From: Onthophagus taurus | Lineage: Eukaryota; Arthropoda; Insecta; Coleoptera; Scarabaeidae | Direction: 5' to 3' | Assembly: GCF_036711975.1 (NCBI RefSeq) | Contig: NC_091976.1 | Coordinates: 2,480,001-2,544,000, forward strand | Length of the DNA: 64,000 bases | Shown: positions 1-10,951 of the stretch, one piece after another | Numbering within the stretch: the first letter of the stretch is position 1 | Layout: the number at the start of each line of letters is the position of its first letter | Notes under the pieces: generated by a model | Databases searched by the model: none | The model's input: the letters and a program-made list of their open reading frames with translations, nothing else | Told to the model about the DNA's origin: nothing | Program-made: the position numbers and the translations under genes

Positions 1-1657
1 GAGGAACTAGTTCTGCGCCCAGTAACAAATCCACCGAGTTAAGACTTGAATGGTGCTCTGGAGGGATGTTCAATTGTTGAAGATGAGGATAAAGCGGAAC
101 AAGGGACGCAATGGATGGTTGGTCAGAACAAATGCTGGGAGTGATAATAGCGTCAAAGTCAAAGGAAGGTTTCGATGACTGTATAGGTTGGATAGAGCAG
201 GTAACAGAGCCTTTATTACAGATGGATGTCATTGCATTTAATCCCTGGATTTCTAGACAAGAAGTTTGCTTTCGTGGTAGTTGAAGTCGTTTTGATAGAT
301 TAGATGTTATAAAATTGGACATACTGCCCGAGTCGATTAATGCTTTGACACGATGTAATTTTCCAAATCGATCCTGAATCTTTACAATAGCAATAGGTAG
401 TAAGATGTTTGGATTACTTTCCTTCATTGATGTCTGAATTGTATTATAAGATGTTCCGACATGAACAGATGGAGAAGTTTGTGTCTTGAAGTGGAGTAAT
501 GTGTGGTGATGTTGATTGCAGGTACGACATCTATGAGAAGACGAGCAATTATGAGTAGTGTGTCGTTGACTTAGACAATTTCGACAAAGATTATGATCTC
601 TAGCGATGGATAACCGTTCTCCAGCTGATTTGGATGTAAAATTCGTACAACGGTAAATTGGATGGGCTTCATGACATAAGATACAGTTAGTAGTCGATGA
701 ATTAGAATGATGTTCTTCAATCTTCATATTTACTGATTTAGCTCTGATGTTTGATTTTGATGAACTCGGAGATGTGCTGTCACTTGATGTCAATAATACC
801 GATTCTAGGGCCTTTGCTCTTTTTTCTAAGAAATCCACAAGTTGCTTATAAGTTGGAATGTCATATGCTGTATGTTCAGCTTCAAAAGTGGTTTTTGTAG
901 GTGTGTTCAGTTTTTGAAGCACGATATTAAATAATAGAAAATCCCACTTATCAACAGGGAAACCCAAATTACGAAAACCTTCAATATTTTCATGGAAGGT
1001 ATCAATCAAAATTCGAAGACTTTTAGAGGAATCGTCTTTCAGGGGTTTTAAATGAACGATTTCGTTAAAGTATAACGTTGCCAAGTGACGTTTATTCTGG
1101 TAGCGGCCTTTTAACGTTTTATATGCTATTTCGTAATTGGCGTCTGTCACAGGAAAACCCTTTAACAGGTTAAACGCTTCGCCACTTAGGGACATGAGAA
1201 GATACTGATATTTGGCAATTGAAGAAAGAGATTTGTTTTCGTGAACCATCGTTCGATAAAGATCGAAAAAGGTATGCCATTCTTTATGATTACCACTGAA
1301 CGTAGGCAATGCTAACTTATTTAATTTCAGAGCAGATATAGATGAGATTTCAGAGGATTCCGTTGAAGGTTGAGGGGACAGTTGATGGAATATCGCCCTT
1401 GTAGTGTAGTAAGCAGTATCAGCCTTTAGTCGTATGTCGTCATGAGCCTCAAAGTCCTTCTCTTCAATCAAACCAATAATCGTATTGTGAGTACTTTTGA
1501 ACTCTTTGTAGATTTCCTCGGCATCTGGAGCTCGTTCAAGAAAAATTTGTTTTTGGATAGGGTCAGACGGGAGTGCTTGACCAAGGGCCATGGTCTCGTT
1601 TAAACGATTGTATAGACCGTTGCGACGTAGGGTAAGTTTAACAATCTTGTCTGTCAT
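1..1657 (-). CDS. BEL/Pao retrotransposon Gag-Pol, N-terminal part (runs off window)
   Basis: Reading from an ATG at 1655-1657 towards position 1, I checked every codon of the frame and found no stop over about 552 codons; the frame leaves the window open. The order fits the BEL/Pao family: a long Gag-like segment with the GNHKEWHTFFDLYR type of motif (DUF1759 style), then Cys/His clusters (CILCHEAHPIYRC near 640-670 and CRNCL/CRTCNQHHH near 500-590), then a retropepsin-like LIDSGSMSNFI motif near 310-335, which is the catalytic Asp of the protease (DUF1758 style). It ends at the edge with LLLGAELVP. Reverse transcriptase, RNase H and integrase would lie outside. The unbroken frame suggests a fairly young copy. 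The family assignment is from recognition, not a search. Confidence 0.85.
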   Translation of the reverse strand, partial: MTDKIVKLTLRRNGLYNRLNETMALGQALPSDPIQKQIFLERAPDAEEIYKEFKSTHNTIIGLIEEKDFEAHDDIRLKADTAYYTTRAIFHQLSPQPSTESSEISSISALKLNKLALPTFSGNHKEWHTFFDLYRTMVHENKSLSSIAKYQYLLMSLSGEAFNLLKGFPVTDANYEIAYKTLKGRYQNKRHLATLYFNEIVHLKPLKDDSSKSLRILIDTFHENIEGFRNLGFPVDKWDFLLFNIVLQKLNTPTKTTFEAEHTAYDIPTYKQLVDFLEKRAKALESVLLTSSDSTSPSSSKSNIRAKSVNMKIEEHHSNSSTTNCILCHEAHPIYRCTNFTSKSAGERLSIARDHNLCRNCLSQRHTTHNCSSSHRCRTCNQHHHTLLHFKTQTSPSVHVGTSYNTIQTSMKESNPNILLPIAIVKIQDRFGKLHRVKALIDSGSMSNFITSNLSKRLQLPRKQTSCLEIQGLNAMTSICNKGSVTCSIQPIQSSKPSFDFDAIITPSICSDQPSIASLVPLYPHLQQLNIPPEHHSSLNSVDLLLGAELVP

Positions 1658-2255
1658 CACGGGAAAAATCAAATAAAATATCCAAAAGAATTATGGAGAA
1701 GAACGAAATTAAAAAAAAGAATTCTCAAAAAAAAAGGTAAATGAAAATAATTTAAATAATCGAAGGGAAAAGAAATTAAATATTTAAATGGTAAGAATTG
1801 TCGAAAAATGCGGTGCTAAAAATAGCGTAATCCAGTTTTTGATTTTCCAGATGGCCAACAAAGAGACGTGACCCCGTGGATAAATGCAAAAAAACGCGGA
1901 TTTAAGACGAAAATTAAATGAAAAATGCGAAAAAATGTAAAAATAACGAGAAATAAATCAAAATTAAACGAAAATTCCGGAAGAATCCGGCTCGAAGGAC
2001 CAAATGAACGCGCAGTATAAGAAAAGAACTGGGTTTAATAAAACGGTGCTGGTTCAGAGATATAAACAATAAAATTAAAGCGTAAAAAAAATGTAGGAAA
2101 AGTAGAATAAATAAAAGAAGATGATTAAATTACGATTCTTACGTTTAATTTTCACTGCACTAGAGTAATAATTTTAAACGACTTTTTTGATGCGCACAAT
2201 ACTGTAGTCGCGTTAAAAGGCGAGTGTGAGCGCATGCTCTCGTGTTAAGATAACA
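1658..2255 (-). mobile_element. BEL/Pao 5' leader and candidate 5' LTR
   Basis: This AT-rich stretch lies directly upstream of the BEL/Pao ATG on the minus strand, where leader, primer-binding site and 5' LTR are expected. Read on the minus strand it could begin with TGTTATCTTAACACGAG at 2255 and run to a GGGGTCACGTC..TTGGCC stretch near 1850-1885 that may hold the primer-binding site. The other LTR is outside the window, so neither boundary can be confirmed by pairing. The sequence next to 2255 is a LINE fragment, consistent with the element having landed in an older LINE. Confidence 0.4.
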
Positions 2256-2299
2256 CAGCCCAGTTAAGCGCACGCACATGCGTGTAAATTATTCTGAGG

Positions 2300-2592
2300 G
2301 TGACGCGGCGCGAACAGGAGGTAATATCAAAAGCACATTCCATATCTATGAATGCACATAAGGCTATTTCTTTGGTTGCAATTGTCTCCTCTAAAATGCA
2401 CGTTAAAGCATGGAGAGTAATAATTGTTGATTTTGCTTTCTGATAAGCATGTTGGCTTAGATGAAGAAGATTGGTGACAAGCACTCTATTCCCAAGATAT
2501 TGATCGAGTATCTTTTTCATCCCTTTGAGGAAAAATGAAGTTAAGTTGATTGGTCTATTCCTAATGAATGGTTGCTATCAAGATTCATTCTT
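2300..2592 (-). pseudogene. LOA-like LINE reverse transcriptase fragment
   Basis: The minus strand encodes FIRNRPINLTSFFLKGMKKI, then QHAYQKAKST and ALCAFIDMECAFD. These match the RPISLTSFLLK, QHAYxxGxST and AFLDIEGAFDNTS blocks of LOA/Outcast-type non-LTR reverse transcriptases (fingers to motif A). Only about 95 residues survive. The catalytic YADD region is absent, and the fragment stops near the candidate BEL/Pao LTR border. Upstream (2595-2760) the frame decays into stops. Assignment to LOA over other jockey-superfamily clades is from motif memory. Confidence 0.6.
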
Positions 2593-2599
2593 CAAAAAG

Positions 2600-4040
2600 A
2601 AGAATGCCAAATATTGCTCCAATTACCATATGATATGCCCGATAGCTCATTGTGGCGTTGCACATATTCCCTGCCACATTGATTTTACTTACTTTTCCAA
2701 AAAATCTAGAAATCGGTTATTTTGCGTTGCTATGTATAAGTTCATTTTTTTTATTGATTGAATAGACTTAGAATTTTTTTAGTTTACAAATACTAAATCT
2801 TTTTTTAAAAATACTGGTTATATTATTTTATAATATGTGAGAAAACCCCCACACTCATGCATTAAAAGTCTTGTTGAAGTCTTGTTATTATGGGTAATAT
2901 AATAGAATAACCAGAAAATTAAATACAGATTCATCAACGACACACAATTTAGACTCCATAAAGACCTAGAAACAAGGGACGCACTGTTTCTATTCAATAT
3001 CATTAACAAAGATGCCTAGACATAAACCAGGGCCTATTCGTATGCTTATAGACTATAACAAAGCCTCGATATAGTTAGACATAACTAACTTAGTCAAACG
3101 TTAAGACGGAGAAAGATAGACCTAAGAGACTTAAGAATAATTTCAAATCTCTAATTCATTTAAATTAATGACGTTGCAATAAGTTAAGTTATGCCGACAT
3201 CCGGTTCCCATAAATTCTCATAATGAGTGACAAATATCGACTTATCATTAAATAGCAATTGAATAGCATTGAAGCAAAACAAAACATATGCTGATAATAA
3301 AAACAACTCAAGACAACTGTCGAATATAATATAATTAACCTATTGAAATGATAAAACAATACAAATATATGAATACGAATGTGTGAATGAGGACGACAAC
3401 AACTCTCAAGAGGTTCGAATTAGAATTACGCGGGCAAGCAGTACATTTACGGAAATGAAAAAGCTTTTCTTTGTCAATCCTTAAAACCTACATGATTTTT
3501 CTATGCACTTCGTGAAATTATCATGAATTCAAGGCAATTTTGAAAGAAGTAGTGAATTTTTATGTCCGCAGAAAACGCAACTTTCCCTTCTATTGAGCGC
3601 GTCCGTGTTCAATTTATCATAGCTTCTTTATCTTTATTATTGTATTAATTTGAAATATTTTAGTGAAATCTACAAGGATATTGTAATGTTAATGGATTTT
3701 TCTATTCATTATAAGCAATTTGTATGTAAACGACTCTCACATTTAAAACGGAAACCATCTATTTTGATGTTATTATTGATGTTTGATATTTCATTCATTT
3801 TAAATTACAATAGTCGTCTTCGCCTCTTAATTTGTTGATGTCAAGCAATCATATACGCAAACGGCTATTAATTGATTTAAGCTCAAGTTCTTGCAATACA
3901 CTATCTATTTTTCTAAACAATTACTGTTTGTTTTAACCCATTAGCTGCCACGATCGCCATTTAAGGATTTTAGAATTTAACCTACGCCATTTGGCGCGAA
4001 AAGTATTAGTTCAATGTAACGCTTGACAGTTTAATGCCAC
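2600..4040. other. No recognised gene (2.6-4.0 kb)
   Basis: AT-rich sequence with only short open frames of at most 78 codons (2525-2761 +, 2818-3009 -, 3650-3838 +). None has a recognisable domain or codon pattern. I see no RNA gene or repeat pair here. Confidence 0.5.
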
Positions 4041-4044
4041 TTTA

Positions 4045-4572
4045 TACAGGATGATTCTTAACCTATACGCATAAACTTGGGGGTTTACTCCTCATGACGA
4101 ATAATGGGCGAAAAAAATTGTAGTAAAAAATTTTCTGTTTCATAGATATCCGTGATATTTACTTACAAATCAAGAATACATAGAACATTTTAAAATAACA
4201 TCACAGCAAGTGTTCGAAGTTATTTCCCATATTTTCTATCAATTGGGTTCCCCGAATCCACGATCTCCAACTAGCGCAGCCTAAATCAGGGTGTTGGCGG
4301 ATTGTCTGTGCAGTAGCATGTACCTGATTTTGCAATATTTGCTCAGTATTAACTTACGTGGTCTACATTATGCTTTTTAAGATCACGGTGGCCAGGCCAT
4401 TGGACCATCTCGACCTATCCATCCTCCAGGAAACACATGATCTAGATGTCGCCGATTATATCGGATATCTAGGAAACTAAAAAACTTTTACTACAATTTT
4501 TTTCATCTATTAGTCATTATTTGTCATGAGGAATAAATCCTCAAGTTTATGCGTATAAGGTGAGAATCACCG
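4045..4572. repeat. Foldback (MITE-like) element with about 110-bp inverted arms
   Basis: The left arm (about 4051-4158) and right arm (about 4456-4569) are imperfect reverse complements: CCTATACGCATAAACTTG near 4062 is answered by CAAGTTTATGCGTATA near 4540, and TCATGACGAATAATG by CATTATTTGTCATGA. The inner arm ends also pair (CATAGATATCCG with CGGATATCTAG). The roughly 300-bp centre has no open frame. The outer tip on the left is tatacaggatg. This is a non-coding, presumably non-autonomous DNA element; the family is unknown. Confidence 0.75.
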
Positions 4573-5980
4573 CCGATGTTGTCTAAACATCAGCTGGGTC
4601 TAAACAAGTAAACAAAATTGTTGTTGAATTCATTCGTGAATATAACAAAATTTTCGTATTTGAAGCAAGATATTTTTGGTTGGGTTTTCATATTATACTG
4701 AAATGCTGTGTCACATACACCAGTCTCAATCAAAAGCAAACTTATTGGTGTGAAGATGAAGATTGTTGCGTTGTAATACTTTTCTATCAGTAGATATTTA
4801 GAAATAAATATCTTCAGATAAGGTATCCGAGATAAATCCGAGTTTAAACTAGAATCAGTTAAACCTACTAATAAAACTAATGAAACAACAATATCCCAAA
4901 ATTTAAAGTTTTTTTCAAAAAATATAAGTATTTACGAGCAAATGGTTCGGTACTCGATCATCATTTATTCAAGCAGTCCATTAGGGGTAAGCCGATTCGC
5001 TTTGGATTCAAACAGTAAACAATATGCTGTGCAGAAAGGGAATACTAGTTCTATACGAGAAAACGAAATGATGACTACCAATTACAAAGCCTGAGTGCTA
5101 CTTTTGCAATAAAAAGAATATGCGGTTCTTGAAAAGCCTTCAAATCTTCGAAACATTTCTATAAAATCAAACTTCAAATTCCAGAAGAAACGTCCGTTCT
5201 GTTTAGATTAGTGATTTGATACAAATAATGAAATATTTTGTGTCGGAGAAAAAATTAAGTAAAGTCAATCACCGTATTGCATACAAAACTATAAATACAA
5301 ATATAACAATAAATATACGATAACAATTTGCGGAAGAAAGTGATATTTTCTTATTTTCGCAAACATAATCGACACAACATAAGCAAATGTCTAGGTACTA
5401 TGTCACCATACAAATAAAAAGAGAAATCTAAACCAGCGTTTCGCAACCTTTTCTTTGTTATCCTTCGGCTATCATCACTGCTGCATGCACTTCACTTTCA
5501 CCGTATATAATTATCGTTATACAGTGTGTCCGTAAAGTCATGAAGAGCACCGTCATGTTGAAAGATGATACTTTCTGGATATTGTAGCACTGTGTACGAT
5601 ACCGACCTGTTAAAATATTTGTTTGACGTCACAATCCGTTATCATTCATCAATAACGTCACACGTTCATCTTAAGAGTGTTATGAACGTTGGAGCAACAC
5701 TCAGATGGAAAATACAGTCTCAGGTCCATGTTCTGTGCAACATCTATTCTGGTACTTATTTTGTAAGTAAGAATAGCTTCACCAACACGGTGCTAGTGAC
5801 CGGTAATAGAATAGTGATTGCCTTGTTGAACAGTTCAATCAACTTAACTTTTTCTCGGACTAATAAAGACTGGAAAAATCAGGTTACTTTTTCTCAATAC
5901 TCTGTTTTGTCGGTTACTTGGAATATAGTTACTGCACTATTCTAAAGGGGACACATTTAGCTAGTTTAATTTCGAAAAGA
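4573..5980. other. No recognised gene; one unassigned 126-codon ORF
   Basis: Mostly AT-rich, non-coding-looking sequence. An open frame at 5565-5945 (+, 126 codons) shows no domain I recognise. It starts about 45 bp after a ttatacagtgtgtccgtaaa sequence at 5517-5536 that resembles a Tc1-like terminal repeat, so it may be part of a decayed transposon, but no partner repeat was found. Confidence 0.3.
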
Positions 5981-5984
5981 TATC

Positions 5985-6308
5985 GGACATGTCAAAGAAT
6001 CTCATGGGTGGATAATGTAACTAACACTACACTGATGGAGCGAACGGGATAGGATTTGAAAGTGTTAAACACCACCAAGAGAAGAAAACCATACGGTCAT
6101 CTTGGACATATTATGAGAAATAGATACAAATACCTCCTGAGATCCGTCCTCCAAGGGAAAGTGTATGATAGAAGATGACCGGGAAGAACAAAAATATCAA
6201 GGCTTAAAAACATAAGGACATGGTTCTCAAAAACTACCACTGAATTATTCAGAGCATATCCAAGATAACGCCAATATTCTATGCTAATAGACAATCGAAG
6301 ATGAAAAC
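5985..6308 (+). pseudogene. RTE-like LINE, reverse transcriptase C-terminal fragment
   Basis: In one + frame the sequence reads RISWVDNVTNTTLMERTG, stop, then LKVLNTTKRRKPYGHLGHIM, LLRSVLQGKVYDRR, stop, PGRTKISRLKNIRTWFS and ELFRAYPR. This is the conserved tail of insect RTE/CFDP2-type endonuclease-reverse transcriptases (SWVDxVTNxEVLRRM, LExLGHIMRN, LLQxIxxGK, GRRRxSWLKNLRxWF, LFRAA). In-frame stops show it is dead. Only the last hundred or so residues of a protein near 1000 aa remain. Confidence 0.7.
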
Positions 6309-6599
6309 GTTTGCAAAAGGCGACTAAGTAGTGAAGACTTCATACTACCATTGCACAGTACTTCTTCGCAAAGAACACATTCAAGTCTAATGACGTTCTC
6401 AATAATTACCAATGGAAATCCATACTACAAGTATTCATCGCAATATTTTTTCACTTCTTCCGGTTACAAAACTGGAACTGGAAGGTTCGTTTCGTACTTT
6501 GATAGCAAATTAGGAATAGTTCGGGGAATTCCCTCATTAACAGAGAGACGTATTATATCTGTGGCGGCACCACAGCCAACCATAACTTTAAAATTATAA

Positions 6600-8362
6600 C
6601 TATGTAAATAGCATCTAGGTAAATATTATATTAATGCAAACAGTTGTTTTAAAAAACGTTTGGAAAAAACAGTTTTCCAACACATAATCATATTATTCAA
6701 AAACCTTCTATAAATTGGTGACCCCGACAACCACAAACCTTCGTGCAAATTATTTCCAATTATTTACTGATGTCTGCATGTCTGAATCTATGAGAAGTAG
6801 AGGGCCACTTCAACGACTTACAAATATAGCAGCAAAGAAAACCACCACCACTACTAGAAGTGTCCAGAAATCACAGTATACAAACTGTTGGTGAGTGGTC
6901 ACGATAATTTTTCTCTCAGAATAGTTAGAGCCGAAGGTAAAAGCCGGTAGAGGTAGAGCCGTTTCAAAATTCGATATTTTTCAAACTTAATATCTTTCCC
7001 ACGTTCATCTATTTAAAATGCAACAAGACGATCAATATAATGACAACAACTCAATAGACAATATTTCACATTTAAAAGTATCTCCTTTTTGGGTCAACAA
7101 ACCAGAAATATGGTTCGCTCAAGTCGAGGCAGAATTCACCATTTCGAGAATATTTAATGATAAATCAAAATATAATCTAGTTATTGTAAATTCATCAATC
7201 GATGTAATTTTCCAAATCTATGATCTACTTCTAAGTGAAGAAAGGCGCTTAGATGATCTATTGTCAGGTTCCGAGATGGGTCTGAGAGAACCGTCTGAAT
7301 TTTTTAGAAGTATGTTAACTACTGCTGGTGGTTCACAAGTAGTATGTCGAGATTTGCTCGACTTACTACGACTTACTATCAAACTTTGGAAACGTAGATT
7401 GTCGATCACTATTTCCATTGCCCTTCTGGCATCTGAAAAGGATGATATTGCTGATTTATTAAATATTGCAGATAAAATGTCGGATTCTATGAACAGCTCA
7501 TGTACTCATACATATGGACTCGCAGGTGTAAATCATATACCAAATAATTCACCCAACACTAATAATTCTGATATTTTGAAAGCATTTTCAGATTTCACTT
7601 TGATATGTCAGTCAATTAATAATAACTTCACTCAAAAACAAGTGTCAATAGAAAGTCAGATCAATTTGTTACAAAAACAATTCAATAATTTGAATTCTTC
7701 GCACTGCTCTTCTCATTGCACTTATCGTCATAACACTTCACATTCCGGTTCACGTCATCGTTCACACTTACGTGGACGCTCTTCTCCAATGTGTTCATAT
7801 CATGCACGGTTTGATAATAAAGCTTTTAATTGTGAAGGATCATGGTTGGTGCAAGTTTTATAATTCTGTCAATAATCGATCAAAATCACCTTTTAAATCC
7901 GAATCAAAAAACGAGTAAATGTTTCAATGGATAATCATTTAGGATATAATAATAAAAAGAAATCAAATACCAATAAGTTCACATCTTTTTATTTTTGATA
8001 ATCAAGATCACTTACATGTCTTAATAGACACAGGAGCTGACATTTCCGTTATACTTCGCAAATTTTTTCGCCATTAAATTTAATAACTGTTCCGGATATC
8101 CGCTGCCACACATACAAGGTTTTAAGTTAAATATTCACGGATGTAAAATGTTTGCAAAAGTTGATTTAGTTTGAGCTTACCACCAAATTCCTGTAGCAGA
8201 AGAAGATATTCTTAAGACTGCTATCACAACCCCATTCGGTCTCTGCGAGTTCACTAGAATGCCTTTTGGTTTGGTCTCAGAAATACGGCAACTTTGTTGT
8301 TTTAAAAAACATTAGAAAAAGAATTTTCCAACACAATCATATTATTCAAAAACCTACCATAA
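6600..8362 (+). mobile_element. Internally deleted Ty3/gypsy LTR retrotransposon
   Basis: Two related LTR ends bracket the element: 6641-6716 and 8297-8362 share GTTGTTTTAAAAAAC, TTTTCCAACACA, AATCATATTATTCAAAAAC and neighbouring bases. The left copy is followed at once by TTGGTGACCCCGAC (6714-6727), a typical primer-binding site. Inside, in order, are a Gag frame (7018-7863), an aspartic protease piece with VLIDTGADISVI (about 7985-8050), and reverse transcriptase motif A with KVDLV, stop, [13 protein letters not shown] and [15 protein letters not shown] (about 8159-8278). From there the sequence jumps straight into the 3' LTR, so most of reverse transcriptase, RNase H and integrase is deleted. 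The 5' end of the left LTR was not located. Confidence 0.8.
7018..7863 (+). CDS. Ty3/gypsy Gag, degenerate
   Basis: A 281-codon open frame. Residues 20-45 (VSPFWVNKPEIWFAQVEAEF) and 75-100 (LSEERRLDDLLSGSEMGLRE, PSEFFRSML) match the capsid region of insect Ty3/gypsy Gag (PPFWxxxPxLWFAQVEAQF, EERRLRxLLSGxELGDxxPSxLLR). A segment seems to be missing between YDLLL and SEERR compared with full-length relatives. The tail is Ser/His/Arg rich and ends CSYHARFDNKAFNCEGSW, like the C-terminal CxYHRRFGDxAxxC motif. It sits 300 bp after the primer-binding site and 120 bp before the protease piece. The frame is open but the element around it is broken, so this is probably a relic. Confidence 0.7.
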   Translation: MQQDDQYNDNNSIDNISHLKVSPFWVNKPEIWFAQVEAEFTISRIFNDKSKYNLVIVNSSIDVIFQIYDLLLSEERRLDDLLSGSEMGLREPSEFFRSMLTTAGGSQVVCRDLLDLLRLTIKLWKRRLSITISIALLASEKDDIADLLNIADKMSDSMNSSCTHTYGLAGVNHIPNNSPNTNNSDILKAFSDFTLICQSINNNFTQKQVSIESQINLLQKQFNNLNSSHCSSHCTYRHNTSHSGSRHRSHLRGRSSPMCSYHARFDNKAFNCEGSWLVQVL

Positions 8363-10889
8363 TATAATTACATCACTTGGTACTTGATTATTAGATGGCA
8401 GTGCGAGTAGTTTCTCAAATTATAACAGGACATTAGTATTTTAGAGAAGGCTGTTTGTTAGTATTATTTGTAAATATTCTGAAATCCATTTATCACTAGG
8501 TAAACATCTATTGATAATATAAAACTATAGAACAATATACGTACTATATCCACTCCGAAATGTTGTATGTACTATATAAAATATTAATTATCGTGCAAAT
8601 ATATTTATAGCACGGTTGGGAACACTAGGAAACTTCACTCAAACATCCGGGACAGAAGTGATGAGTCGGTCTACCACACAAAACAAACATTTAATTCGTA
8701 CTTATATATTACAAAGACGAAACCGTAACTGCGACTATACTGTGTCGTCACATTTCACTCTCTGTTTATTATTATATTATTTACTTACACAGCGAAATCT
8801 CCTTGGAGCTCGCTCGGAGGAGTAATACTCTAACGTCATTCAAATGTAACCAAATCCCACAGCCAGATTCTTCGCAGAACTAAAATTATGTTACAGAAAA
8901 CAATTAATTATGTTAAATAAATTTAATGTTTTAACAGTTTTTTATTTTTTCTCTATGTTGTGTGTATCTTTTTTTCCGCGTCACTGTGAGACTACATTAT
9001 GTACTCTTACGTACCATATCTTAGAAAACATAATATATTAACAAAAATGTTAAGCAATTTACAAAAATGTGTACAAAAACGATCAAATGAATCTACGAAT
9101 AAATTGCCCCAATTAATATGTGCAAACCAAACGAACACGAGTCATTAAAATTGAAAAACTAGTTAGACAAATTTGTGTTGAAACTTCGGCCTCAAAAACA
9201 GAAAATAAAGAAAGTTATAATTTTTAATGAGAAATTCAGATTTAGCCTTCAAATGCGATTCTTGCAATATTTCGAGGTGAAATAAAAATTTCAATATATT
9301 CTGCACATAACGACGAATGTCATCGTTTCTATTACAACATAATTTTGTTATTAAGAACAAGAAAAGTGCAACTACAAGAACAGCTGCAATCACACATTTA
9401 ACATCAAGTCAAACACTCCATAAGTGCACAATTTACGTTGATTTTCAGTCTCAGACAACTTTAATTTTAAACCATTAGGAAGGATAATTAGAAGGTAATT
9501 ATATACCTTAATGCAAAAGTGAATAGTACTTTTTGCACCTCGTTTTTGGTGGTTGTAAGCAGAAATTTCTAATCTAAATGTTTCATAACACTGTTTCTAG
9601 TATTTTGTTCTAGTGTAGTGTATTAGGATTTCATAATAGTTAAAAACAGCTTTACATTCTTCTTGGTTTGAAGACAATAAAATGTCTCACGTCTTCTCTT
9701 AAGCTGTGAAAATATTATTTTCGTTCACTTAGCGAAGTTGTAAGGAATATAAGCGTAATGCACTTTTAGCTAACCGCACTCTGGCCGGTACTCTACCTTA
9801 ACTTCTAGGAACACAACTTCTTATTTGCCTACAAGTTTTGTACTATTAAAAATTGTGTATCCATTTTATTTTTTGCTCCATTCCCAAACATCGTAATACA
9901 TGTTTTTTCTATGTTAAGTTGGTTAAACTCAATTACTATTGTTCCTTGCGGGATTCGTTATAGAACCCGTATCAAGTTCTGGATTATTTCGTTGCCAGCT
10001 CCATCATAGATGATATCATTCTGTTTTCTGTTTAACCCTACAAATCCGGATAGTTTCTAAAGAGAAATTTATGACATTGTTTATTTAGGAATATTACCAA
10101 CACAGACATTCAGGACAAAAGCTGAAACTTCATTATAACCAACTACATTCGTATTATTTATGGACATTGTAATCGATTTCACTTTATCTACCTCATCCAT
10201 ACTTAAAACTACACCATTCAATTTATTGAATTATGGTCTATAAAAGCCAACCAAATCCACGACAATGCAAACCAAATAAGAAGATTATTGGTGTAATTAA
10301 GTTATTACAAAATGATGAGGAATCCTAGTGAGCAGCTTCTTGAATAGAAATTTCGTAGCCGTAGTTTCGTTCCATATGAAAACAACTGGTATACACTCAA
10401 CTTTACAGTAAAACGGTTTTTAAACTATCATCATATCTTAATTACATTTTGAGGTTTAACTCTTTCAAATTTGGTATTTGTAACCCAAATCTGTAAAAAA
10501 AGTAATATCGAAATTTCTAGAAATAAAGAAATGATTTTAACTCATCAAGTACTAATTAAAGATGTCTTAAAAGGATTTCTCATAAATAACCTTACCAGGA
10601 ATGCCTGTTTAGTGTAGTAATTTTGACATCTTTGATGCTTCTAATTTCTATACTGCCAAATTTATCTTAACATTTATGGGACTATTTGAGTTATATTTGA
10701 ATATATAATGCTAAACGTATTTGGCACGCTAAGGATTCAGTCAAAATCTTCTCCCGATATTAATGAAAACTTAATCTAATTGTTTATATTTTATTGTGTG
10801 GTAAGATTTTTTGTTATCTTTTAATGTTTATGTTTTTTATTTTGGAAATGAAATTTCGCTACAACATGTCAAGGTTAAAGAATTTTTAT
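8363..10889. other. No recognised gene upstream of the first P450
   Basis: About 2.5 kb of AT-rich sequence. Small frames at 8616-8825 (+) and 9163-9393 (-) show no known domain. Between about 9750 and 10100 the minus strand has a longer run of protein-like codons broken by stops, possibly a decayed transposase, but I could not identify it. The segment immediately before 10890 is the likely promoter region of the first P450. Confidence 0.4.
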
Positions 10890-10951
10890 TATAAACTCTG
10901 ATCAGTTTGAGTTTAGATTTTGCTCATTGTGTCTTTGAAGTTTCAACGAAA
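10890..10951 (+). promoter_or_regulatory. Candidate core promoter and 5' UTR of P450 copy 1
   Basis: TATAAA lies at 10890-10895 and an initiator-like TCATTG at 10924-10929. If transcription starts at the A (10926), the leader is 26 nt, exactly the distance from the matching TCAGTC initiator (A at 18414) to the ATG of copy 2. TTTCAACGAAA before the ATG is also shared. The start site is inferred from this spacing, not observed. Confidence 0.35.

Noticed and set aside
3405..3430. GGTTCGAATTAG, resembling a tRNA B-box
   Set aside because: No A-box at the right distance, no cloverleaf pairing and no acceptor stem.
5565..5945. 126-codon open frame
   Set aside because: No domain, no splice or promoter context, composition like its surroundings; left as unassigned.
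10907..10951. Upstream in-frame ATG of P450 copy 1
   Set aside because: It would add 15 residues before the membrane anchor, is absent in copy 2, and lies upstream of the inferred start of transcription.
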